NCBI GenBank assembly: GCA_964421005.1
Contig: CAYQUV010000023.1
Location: 1-11,621, forward strand
Origin: CAYQUV01 sp964421005
GTDB lineage: Bacteria > Patescibacteriota > Minisyncoccia > Minisyncoccales > CG1-02-41-26
Direction: 5' to 3'
DNA: 11,621 nt
The notes under the pieces are model-generated. The model was not told the DNA's origin and searched no databases. It was given only the letters and a program-made list of their open reading frames with translations. The translations under genes and the position numbers were made by a program. Positions 5,870-11,621 of the stretch are shown in pieces (within the stretch, counting starts at the first letter, position 1; each line of letters opens with the position of its first letter).

Positions 5870-6955
5870 ATGTTATTGACAATTTTAATTGTAATTTTTA
5901 CTTTAGTCGCTCTTTTAGCTTTACACGAATTTGGTCATTTTATTATAGCCAAAAAACTTGGAGTGAAAGTGGAAGAATTCGGAGTTGGTTATCCGCCTCG
6001 AATAGTAGGAAAAAAATTTGGCGAGACCATTTATTCAATAAATCTGTTACCTTTTGGCGCTTTTGTCAGAATTACCGGAGAAGAAACTCGAGAGGAAGGA
6101 AAAGACAGTTTTTCTCAAAGACCTGTCTGGCAAAGAATTTTAATAGTTTTAGGGGGAGTTGTTTCTTTCTGGATTATCGCTTTTTTAATTTTTACTTTTG
6201 TTATGGGAGTCTGGGGATTGCCGGAAGTAGTTAATGATGATTTTCCCGGAGAGGCGGAAGTGAGGATTATCAGCGTTTCAGCTTCTTCTCCGGCAGGAAT
6301 TGCCGGCATTAAATCGGGCGATACGGTGTTGAAAATTGAGGGCACAGGGGCTGAAATTTTGGAAATTAAGAGAGTAGATAAACTTCAGAATTTTATTAAT
6401 TCTCAAGTAGGTAAAGAAGTTACTCTTACTTTAAAGAGAGGAGAAGAGATTTTTGAGGTTAGTTTGGTTCCCAGAGTTTCTCCTCCTGAAAATGAAGGAC
6501 CAATCGGTGTTGGTCTTGTGCGAGTTGCCTATGTTAAATATCCCTGGTATCAAATTCCGGGTAAAGGAGCGGTTGTTACTTTTCAGAAAACTGTTCAGCT
6601 TCCAATGGCCCTTTTTTCACTATTCAAAGGATTTTTAGAAGGAAAGGAAATTGAGGGGGTTCAGTTGGTTGGCCCAATCGGTATAGGTGGGTTAATGGCT
6701 GATTTTTTAAAATTGGGAGTAGATAATTTCTTGCTCTTTGTGGCTATGATTTCTGTCTGGTTGGCTTTGTTTAATATTCTACCTATTCCGGCTTTAGACG
6801 GAGGGAAACTTTTATTTTTACTCATTGAAGGTTTTCGGGGAAAACCGGTTCCTCAGGGAATTGAACAGAAAGTGACAACTTTCTTTTTCTTTCTTTTGCT
6901 TATTTTAATGGTTTTTGTGACAATAAGAGACATTATCAGATTATTCCATTTTTAA
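5870..6955 (+). CDS. rseP: RseP/RasP-type site-2 zinc metalloprotease
   Basis: An intramembrane protease that cleaves membrane-anchored regulators or remnant signal peptides. The 361 residues resemble short RasP-like members. The first membrane segment (2-18) runs into the zinc motif H-E-F-G-H (19-23, His19, Glu20, His23). A second membrane segment is at about 88-114, with the G-G-V-V-S-F turn before it. A single PDZ domain spans about 130-203 (S-P-A-G-I-A-G-I-K-S-G-D-x-V core). The third zinc ligand lies in N-I-L-P-I-P-A-L-D-G-G (302-312, Asp310), followed by the last hydrophobic segment at 336-352. E. coli RseP has two PDZ domains; this has one. It lies between frr and proS, as in the common bacterial cluster, but uppS, cdsA and dxr are absent. 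Substrate unknown; no anti-sigma factor gene is near. No Shine-Dalgarno. Confidence 0.95.
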   Translation: MLLTILIVIFTLVALLALHEFGHFIIAKKLGVKVEEFGVGYPPRIVGKKFGETIYSINLLPFGAFVRITGEETREEGKDSFSQRPVWQRILIVLGGVVSFWIIAFLIFTFVMGVWGLPEVVNDDFPGEAEVRIISVSASSPAGIAGIKSGDTVLKIEGTGAEILEIKRVDKLQNFINSQVGKEVTLTLKRGEEIFEVSLVPRVSPPENEGPIGVGLVRVAYVKYPWYQIPGKGAVVTFQKTVQLPMALFSLFKGFLEGKEIEGVQLVGPIGIGGLMADFLKLGVDNFLLFVAMISVWLALFNILPIPALDGGKLLFLLIEGFRGKPVPQGIEQKVTTFFFFLLLILMVFVTIRDIIRLFHF

Positions 6956-6989
6956 ATATTTGTAATTTTTTATAACTCTTTTAATTCCT

Positions 6990-7006
6990 CAGAGATATTT
7001 TCTCTG
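6990..7006 (+). repeat. 6-bp hairpin just before proS
   Basis: CAGAGA (6990-6995) and TCTCTG (7001-7006) pair perfectly around a 5-base loop, ending 11 bases before the proS ATG. No T tract follows, so it is not a terminator. It occupies the place where a ribosome binding site would be, so it could modulate proS translation. That is inference. Confidence 0.35.
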
Positions 7007-7017
7007 CGCTGAAAAAT

Positions 7018-8280
7018 ATGCTTCAATCAAAACTTTTTACAAAAACTCAAAAGGAAGCACCGAAGGATGAAAAAAGTATTAATGCTATTTTGTTGCGAAG
7101 GGCTGGATTTATTTATAAAGAAATGGCTGGGGTTTATACTTTTTTACCTTTGGGGCTCCGGGTTTTAAATAAGATTGAAAATATCATCCGAGAGGAAATG
7201 GAAAGAATTTCTGGACAAGAAGTTTTTATGAGTGTTTTGCAGCCAAAACAACTTTGGCAAAAAACAGACCGATGGTCAAAAGGAATCGGTAGAGAGGTAA
7301 TGTATAAGTCTAAACAAAATAATAAAGAAGTTGGACTTGGTCCTACTCATGAAGAGATGTTAACCGATATTGTGAAAAACTTTGTTAAGTCTTATGAAGA
7401 TTTACCTCTTGCTATTTTTCAAATCCAAACAAAATTTAGAAAGGAGTTAAGAGCAAAATCAGGATTGTTAAGGGGAAGAGAGTTTGGAATGAAAGATCTT
7501 TACAGTTTCCATTCTTCGGAAAAAGATTTCAGAAATTATTATGAAAAAGTTAAAAAAGCTTATTTTAAAATTTTTAAACGATGCGGCTTGTCTGTAATTT
7601 TAACCGAAGCATCGGGAGCAGGTTTTACCAAAGAATACACTCATGAATTTCAGGTTTTATCAGAAGGAGGCGAGGATACAATAGTTTATTGTTTGAAACA
7701 TCATTTTGCCCAAAACAGAGAAATTAGTAAATATAAAGCAGGGGATAAATGTCCTGTTTGCAAAAGCAAGTTACAAGAAGCGAAATCTATTGAAGTTGCC
7801 AATATTTTCCCTTTGGGAACCAAATACTCTGAAGCTATGGGGGCTTTCTTTCAGGATAAGGATGGTAAAAAGAAACCGATAATTATGGGGTGTTATGGTA
7901 TCGGTACTTCAAGATTAATGGGGGCAGTAGTCGAAGTTTTCCATGATAAAAATGGGATAATTTGGCCAAAAGAGATATCTCCCTTTAGGGTTCATCTTAT
8001 TGTGCTTCCTAGCAAGCGAATTGCTTTTTTAAAAAGAACAGCTGATAAATTGTATGATGATTTACAAAAAATAGGAATTGAAGTATTATATGATGATAGG
8101 AAAGACAAATCAGTTGGGCAAAAACTGGCTGATGCTGATTTAATCGGTATTACCTATCGGTTGATAGTAAGCGAGAAGACACTTCAGAAGAACAATGTTG
8201 AAATTAAAGAAAGAAAGTCAAAAAAAGCTAAATTGGTTAAAATAAAAGATTTAATTAACTTTTTAAAAGCAAAGTTTTAA
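7018..8280 (+). CDS. proS: prolyl-tRNA synthetase lacking the INS editing domain
   Basis: A class II synthetase that charges tRNA-Pro. Seen: motif 1 region around F-L-P-L-G (42-46), the loop G-P-T-H-E-E (108-113), motif 2 from F-R-K-E-L-R (140-145) through R-G-R-E-F-G-M-K-D (152-160), motif 3 G-I-G-T-S-R-L-M-G (294-302), and the C-terminal anticodon-binding domain (about 324-420). At 420 residues it is about 150 shorter than the common bacterial type: the roughly 180-residue INS domain that hydrolyses Ala-tRNA-Pro between motifs 2 and 3 is absent. About 35 residues replace it, with Cys225, His228, Cys245 and Cys248 placed like a possible zinc site. The strongly bacterial catalytic core argues against the archaeal/eukaryotic ProRS type. 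Such INS-less enzymes are known in alphaproteobacteria. It follows rseP, its classical neighbour. The mreB Shine-Dalgarno begins directly at its stop codon. Confidence 0.95.
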   Translation: MLQSKLFTKTQKEAPKDEKSINAILLRRAGFIYKEMAGVYTFLPLGLRVLNKIENIIREEMERISGQEVFMSVLQPKQLWQKTDRWSKGIGREVMYKSKQNNKEVGLGPTHEEMLTDIVKNFVKSYEDLPLAIFQIQTKFRKELRAKSGLLRGREFGMKDLYSFHSSEKDFRNYYEKVKKAYFKIFKRCGLSVILTEASGAGFTKEYTHEFQVLSEGGEDTIVYCLKHHFAQNREISKYKAGDKCPVCKSKLQEAKSIEVANIFPLGTKYSEAMGAFFQDKDGKKKPIIMGCYGIGTSRLMGAVVEVFHDKNGIIWPKEISPFRVHLIVLPSKRIAFLKRTADKLYDDLQKIGIEVLYDDRKDKSVGQKLADADLIGITYRLIVSEKTLQKNNVEIKERKSKKAKLVKIKDLINFLKAKF

Positions 8281-8287
8281 AGGAGGT
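8279..8287 (+). promoter_or_regulatory. strong Shine-Dalgarno of mreB copy 2
   Basis: AAAGGAGGT overlaps the proS stop codon (8278-8280). Thirteen bases separate GGAGG from the ATG at 8300, slightly longer than optimal. Apart from the minus-strand gene, this is the only strong Shine-Dalgarno in the window, which suggests higher or independent translation of this mreB. Confidence 0.8.
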
Positions 8288-8299
8288 AAACGATATTTT

Positions 8300-9352
8300 A
8301 TGTTTAACAAAATTTTAAATTATTTATCAGAAGACATTGCCATTGATCTCGGCACGGCTTATTCTTTAGTTTATGTTCGAGGTAAGGGAATTGTTATTAA
8401 TGAACCATCAGTGGTGGCAATAAATCAGAAAACTGGTCAAGTTTTGGCGATTGGCCAAAAAGCAAAAGAAATGGTTGGCAGAACTCCTTCTTATATTCAG
8501 GCTATTAAACCATTACAAAGGGGAGTGGTCTCCGATTTTGAAGTGACCGAACAGATGATAAAATATTTTATTGATAGAGCTCATAGAAAGAAGGTTATTT
8601 CTCTTGCTTGGCCAAGAGTGATAATCGGCATTCCTTTCGGAGCAACTGAAGTTGAGAAAAAGGCAGTTGAGGATGCTGCCAAAGGAGCAGGGGCAAGAGA
8701 GATATTTTTAATTGAGGAGCCGGTTGCTGCCGCTATCGGAGCCCGTTTGCCTATCCAGGAAGCAAAAGGGAATTTTGTTGTAGATATCGGTGGAGGAACA
8801 TCAGAGATTGCCGTTCTATCACTCGGTGGAGTGGTTTGTTCGAAGTGCTTAAAAATTGCCGGCGACCAGCTTTCTCGAGATATAATTGATTATATTCAGG
8901 AAAATTACAATCTTTTGATTGGTGAGAAATCAGCCGAGGAGATAAAAATTTCCATCGGCGAGGCTATTTCTTCGAAAGAGAAAAGGGAAGCACCTTTGAG
9001 AGGAAGAAATTTAGTTACAGGACTTCCGGAAGAAATCAGGGTTACTTCAGATGATATCAGAAAAGCAATGGACAAATCTTTAAATCAAATTGTCGAGGCA
9101 GTGAAACAGACAATTGAAGAAACTCCACCTGAGCTTTTAGCAGATATAATGACAGAAGGGATTAATTTGGTAGGAGGCGGGGCTTTGCTGAGAGGATTAG
9201 ATAAGTTAATAGCCGATTCGACCGGAATGGCAGTTAATGTTATTGAAGACCCTTTAACTGCCGTAGTTAGGGGGGGAGGAATAGTTTTAGAGAATCTTGA
9301 TGAACTTCGTGAAGTTTTAACCAAAGCGGAAACTGAAGAAATAAGTAAATAA
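8300..9352 (+). CDS. mreB: MreB actin-like shape protein, copy 2 (with N-terminal helix)
   Basis: A 350-residue MreB, close to the 347 of E. coli. The start M-F-N-K-I-L-N-Y-L (1-9) before the fold resembles the amphipathic membrane-binding N-terminus of other MreBs. Nucleotide motifs: phosphate-1 I-D-L-G-T (15-19, Asp16), E-E-P-V-A-A-A-I-G-A (139-148, Glu140 catalytic), phosphate-2 V-D-I-G-G-G-T (161-167), adenosine motif V-G-G-G-A-L-L (291-297), and R-G-G-G-I-V-L-E-N-L (324-333). It is more canonical than copy 1 in these, but the conserved G-G-D-x-x-D is A-G-D-Q-L-S (187-192). The two copies share long stretches around phosphate-2, so they are clear paralogues. No mreC, mreD, rodA or pbp2 is adjacent. 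The gene begins 19 bases after proS and is followed by gatC after 9 bases, so it is probably co-transcribed. Confidence 0.96.
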   Translation: MFNKILNYLSEDIAIDLGTAYSLVYVRGKGIVINEPSVVAINQKTGQVLAIGQKAKEMVGRTPSYIQAIKPLQRGVVSDFEVTEQMIKYFIDRAHRKKVISLAWPRVIIGIPFGATEVEKKAVEDAAKGAGAREIFLIEEPVAAAIGARLPIQEAKGNFVVDIGGGTSEIAVLSLGGVVCSKCLKIAGDQLSRDIIDYIQENYNLLIGEKSAEEIKISIGEAISSKEKREAPLRGRNLVTGLPEEIRVTSDDIRKAMDKSLNQIVEAVKQTIEETPPELLADIMTEGINLVGGGALLRGLDKLIADSTGMAVNVIEDPLTAVVRGGGIVLENLDELREVLTKAETEEISK

Positions 9353-9361
9353 ATATTTTAA

Positions 9362-9667
9362 ATGAATATTGAGTATATGATTGATAAAAAACAAGTAGAA
9401 TATGTGGCTAAACTTGCCAGGTTAGGATTAAAAAAAGAGGAAATAGACAAAATGGAAAGTGAACTTTCTTCTATTTTAAATTATTTTAAAACATTAGACG
9501 AATTAGATGTTTCTCAAACTTCTCCCACTTTTTATCCTATTTCTTTGAAAAATGTGACAAGGGAAGATGAAGTAGAAAAAAAAGATAAAGAAGAAGTAGA
9601 TGAACTTATATCTCAAACTCTTGCTCGGGAAGAAAGATATATTAAAGTAAGAGAAATATTAAAGTAA
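9362..9667 (+). CDS. gatC: Asp/Glu-tRNA amidotransferase subunit C
   Basis: GatC stabilises and helps fold GatA in the GatCAB complex, which converts Glu-tRNA-Gln to Gln-tRNA-Gln (and in many bacteria Asp-tRNA-Asn to Asn-tRNA-Asn). The 101 residues fit the family. Typical features: V-E-Y-V-A-K-L-A-R-L (13-22) followed by acidic helix residues, L-S-S-I-L-N-Y-F (35-42), and the P-L-K-N-V-x-R-E-D-E-V-like motif (here I-S-L-K-N-V-T-R-E-D-E-V, 60-71). An ATG at 9377 (codon 6) gives M-I-D-K-K-Q-V, closer to most GatC starts; no Shine-Dalgarno decides between them. It is followed by gatA after 77 bases, the usual order. Confidence 0.93.
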   Translation: MNIEYMIDKKQVEYVAKLARLGLKKEEIDKMESELSSILNYFKTLDELDVSQTSPTFYPISLKNVTREDEVEKKDKEEVDELISQTLAREERYIKVREILK

Positions 9668-9744
9668 GAATCTCTGAACAGTTTGCCAAAACCTTTGAAT
9701 TTTTTCCTCGCTCAACTCATAAAGCCGTTATTTAAGAACGTTTT

Positions 9745-11250
9745 ATGAAAATTGAAGATTTGACAATAAAAGATATCCATCAAGGACTGATTAAAAAAGA
9801 CTTTTCTGCTACTGAGTTATCCAAAGCTTATCTGGAGAGAATAAAGTCTGAAGATGGAAAGATTAACGCCTTTTTGAGTATTGCCGAAGAATCAGCTTTT
9901 GCTACAGCCAAAGAAATAGATGATTTAATATCCAGAGGGAAAGAAATTTCTCTTTTGGGCGGTGTGCCTGCAGCTATCAAAGACAACATCTTGATTAAAG
10001 GTTTAAAATGTACTGCTTCGTCGAAAATACTTGAGAACTACCAAGCGCCTTTTGACGCAACCTGTATTAAAAAACTGAAAGAGAAAAAAACTGTTTTTTT
10101 GGGAAAAACAAATCTTGATGAATTTGCCATGGGTTCTTCTACTGAGAATTCTGCTTTCAAAATAACCCGCAATCCCAATGATTTAGAAAGAGTTCCCGGA
10201 GGTTCTTCGGGCGGATCAGCGGCAGCCGTTGCTGCCGGGGAATGTTGCTTCGGTTTAGGTTCTGATACAGGCGGTTCGATCCGTCAGCCGGCTTCTTTTT
10301 GTGGAGTGGTTGGATTAAAACCAACTTATGGAACAGTTTCCCGTTTTGGTTTGATTGCTTTTGCTTCTTCTCTGGACCAGATTGGTCCGATTGCCAAAAA
10401 TGTTGAAGATGTTCAGATAGTTTTTGAAACAATCAGAGGAGAAGATAAGAACGATTCAACCAGTGTTTCTCAATCAGAGATTAAAAAACAAATAAATGAG
10501 GAAAATCAAAAATCCGGATTAGAAGTTAAGAATTTACGGATTGGCGTACCCAGAGAATATTTGCTGAATGAGGGGATTGATAAAGATGTTAAAGAAGAGA
10601 TAGAAAAGACAATAAAAAAGGTTGAAAGAGAAGGGGCAAAGATAAAAGAAATTTCTTTACCTCATACAAAATATTCATTGGCTTGCTATTATATTATTTC
10701 TACCTCTGAAGTAAGTAGCAATTTGGCAAGATATGATGGAATTAGATATGGGAAACCGGGGCACGGAGAATCAAAATTAAAAAAGGCTCGCAAAGAGGAT
10801 TATGGGGAAAATTCAGGTACTTTGATTGATTTTTATCTTAAACGAAGAGGAGAAGGTTTTGGCAGAGAGGTTAAGAGAAGAATAATGCTCGGCACTTTTG
10901 CTTTGTCTTCTGGTTATTACGAAGCATACTATTTAAAAGCTCAGAAAATAAGAACTAAAATCTTGGAAGATTTCAAAAAAGCTTTTGAGGATGTTAATGT
11001 TATTTTTACTCCGGTTTCACCAACAACGGCTTTTAAGATTGGCGAGAAAATAAAAGACCCCCTAAAAATGTATCTTTCAGATATTTTTACTGTTCCAGTT
11101 AGTCTAGCGGGTTTGCCTGCTCTTTCTTTACCATGTTCTCACGTTAATAATTTGCCGGTTGGTTTACAAATTATTGGCAATGCCTTTCAAGAATCGGAAA
11201 TTTTTAGGGTGGGTCGATTTGTTGAAAAAATAATCGTTGAGAATAATTAA
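9745..11250 (+). CDS. gatA: Asp/Glu-tRNA amidotransferase subunit A (glutaminase)
   Basis: GatA is the amidase-signature subunit that releases ammonia from glutamine for the transamidation done in GatB. The 501 residues are slightly longer than the usual 480-490. The catalytic Ser-cisSer-Lys triad is intact: Lys79 in A-A-I-K-D-N-I, Ser154 in P-G-G-S-S-G-G-S, and Ser178 in G-S-D-T-G-G-S-I-R, the same numbering as Staphylococcus aureus GatA. G-L-K-P-T-Y-G-x-V-S-R-F-G-L (190-203) and, later, Y-D-G-I-R-Y-G and R-R-I-M-L-G-T-F are GatA-specific and rule out a generic amidase. Extra length is mainly a charged linker at about 230-260. gatC precedes it; gatB is not the next gene, so it must lie elsewhere. 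The 77-base gap before it has no clear Shine-Dalgarno or strong promoter, only a weak 4-bp stem at 9726-9740. Confidence 0.97.
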   Translation: MKIEDLTIKDIHQGLIKKDFSATELSKAYLERIKSEDGKINAFLSIAEESAFATAKEIDDLISRGKEISLLGGVPAAIKDNILIKGLKCTASSKILENYQAPFDATCIKKLKEKKTVFLGKTNLDEFAMGSSTENSAFKITRNPNDLERVPGGSSGGSAAAVAAGECCFGLGSDTGGSIRQPASFCGVVGLKPTYGTVSRFGLIAFASSLDQIGPIAKNVEDVQIVFETIRGEDKNDSTSVSQSEIKKQINEENQKSGLEVKNLRIGVPREYLLNEGIDKDVKEEIEKTIKKVEREGAKIKEISLPHTKYSLACYYIISTSEVSSNLARYDGIRYGKPGHGESKLKKARKEDYGENSGTLIDFYLKRRGEGFGREVKRRIMLGTFALSSGYYEAYYLKAQKIRTKILEDFKKAFEDVNVIFTPVSPTTAFKIGEKIKDPLKMYLSDIFTVPVSLAGLPALSLPCSHVNNLPVGLQIIGNAFQESEIFRVGRFVEKIIVENN

Positions 11251-11262
11251 TTAAAGGAATTT

Positions 11263-11621
11263 ATGCCAGTACCTCCTCCTTACTACGAAACAACCGAATT
11301 TAGCGAACTTTTGCGGTTTATCAAAAAAGTTTTGGAATATTTGAGTTCGCCTCAATTGCAGGAAGCTATTTTTCCTTTGAAAATAACTTTTATCTTTATT
11401 TCCGTCGTTTTTATTTTTGCCATTATTTATTTCCTTGTTAAAACTGAGTTTATACAATGGTGGTTTTTAAAAAGTTTAATAAACTTTCTTTTTCCAAAAC
11501 CTATAAGAAAGAAGGTGATTGCCGGGAAATGGAAAGCAGTCAAAAGGAAATTTGAAAAAAGTAAATTTGAGTCTCAATGGAAGGTCAGTTTAATAGAGGG
11601 TTTAGATGTTTTCGACAAAAC
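11263..11621 (+). CDS. membrane-anchored protein of unknown function (5' part only)
   Basis: The frame is open from the ATG at 11263 to the right edge, giving 119 complete codons. A short AAAGGA (11254-11259) a few bases before the ATG may serve as a ribosome site. The N-terminus is Pro/Tyr-rich (M-P-V-P-P-P-Y-Y) with a helical stretch to about 36. One clear membrane segment lies at about 41-59 (I-T-F-I-F-I-S-V-V-F-I-F-A-I-I-Y-F-L-V), with an aromatic second hydrophobic patch at 64-78 (Q-W-W-F-L-K). A strongly basic region (80-105) follows. The last visible residues, E-S-Q-W-K-V-S-L-I-E-G-L-D-V-F-D (103-118), resemble an E-S-x-W-K-x-A-x-I-E-A-D-x-x-L-D pattern I associate with uncharacterised proteins of Parcubacteria-type genomes. 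That match is from memory and uncertain. The positive-inside pattern suggests a cytoplasmic C-terminal part. It starts 12 bases after gatA. Confidence 0.8.
   Translation, partial: MPVPPPYYETTEFSELLRFIKKVLEYLSSPQLQEAIFPLKITFIFISVVFIFAIIYFLVKTEFIQWWFLKSLINFLFPKPIRKKVIAGKWKAVKRKFEKSKFESQWKVSLIEGLDVFDK

Noticed and set aside
3224..9370. Recurring TAAATGAAT upstream of mreB copy 1 (near 3225), holB (near 4252) and gatC (near 9359)
   Set aside because: In gatC it includes the start codon itself and in the others it is offset; in such AT-rich leaders three matches can be chance.
11251..11457. Minus-strand open frame of 68 codons at the right end
   Set aside because: It is antisense to the plus-strand membrane protein, which has a better start context and a clear membrane segment.

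Overview
This window looks like a compact stretch of housekeeping genes from an AT-rich bacterium, most probably a member of the Candidate Phyla Radiation (Patescibacteria, Parcubacteria-like). That placement is inference. It rests on short versions of universal genes, a prolyl-tRNA synthetase without the editing insertion, two MreB paralogues without mreC or mreD beside them, mostly Shine-Dalgarno-less A/T-rich leaders, and a 3'-terminal membrane protein whose style I associate with these genomes. Nearly all stops are TAA. One TGA stop ends the minus-strand gene, and none of the recognised genes contains an in-frame TGA, so the standard bacterial code fits and a TGA=Gly code does not.

Left part (1-1950): the 3' end of an Fe-S PD-(D/E)XK (Cas4/RecB-like) nuclease overlaps an alkyladenine DNA glycosylase gene, giving a small DNA-repair pair. 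A single minus-strand gene of unknown function follows. It has a near-consensus sigma-70 promoter, a perfect Shine-Dalgarno and a long-loop terminator-like hairpin behind it. The divergent intergenic region (1638-1950) carries this promoter, a small hairpin, a possible coding remnant, and the likely promoter for the plus-strand series.

Right part (1951-end): ten co-oriented genes, tightly spaced: murA, mreB (copy 1), holB (DNA polymerase III delta'), frr, rseP-type site-2 protease, proS, mreB (copy 2), gatC, gatA, and a truncated membrane protein. They cover peptidoglycan precursor synthesis (murA), cell-shape filaments (two mreB), replication clamp loading (holB), ribosome recycling (frr), membrane proteolysis (rseP), and charging of tRNA-Pro and of tRNA-Gln/Asn (proS, gatCA). 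The frr-rseP-proS order is a shortened form of the widespread frr-uppS-cdsA-dxr-rseP-proS cluster.

I see no CRISPR array, rRNA, convincing tRNA, intact insertion sequence or obvious new defence system. The points most worth a second look are an Asp in place of the fosfomycin-target Cys in MurA, the two MreBs diverging at different conserved motifs, the editing-domain-less ProRS, and the strongly driven unknown basic protein with its unusual downstream hairpin.
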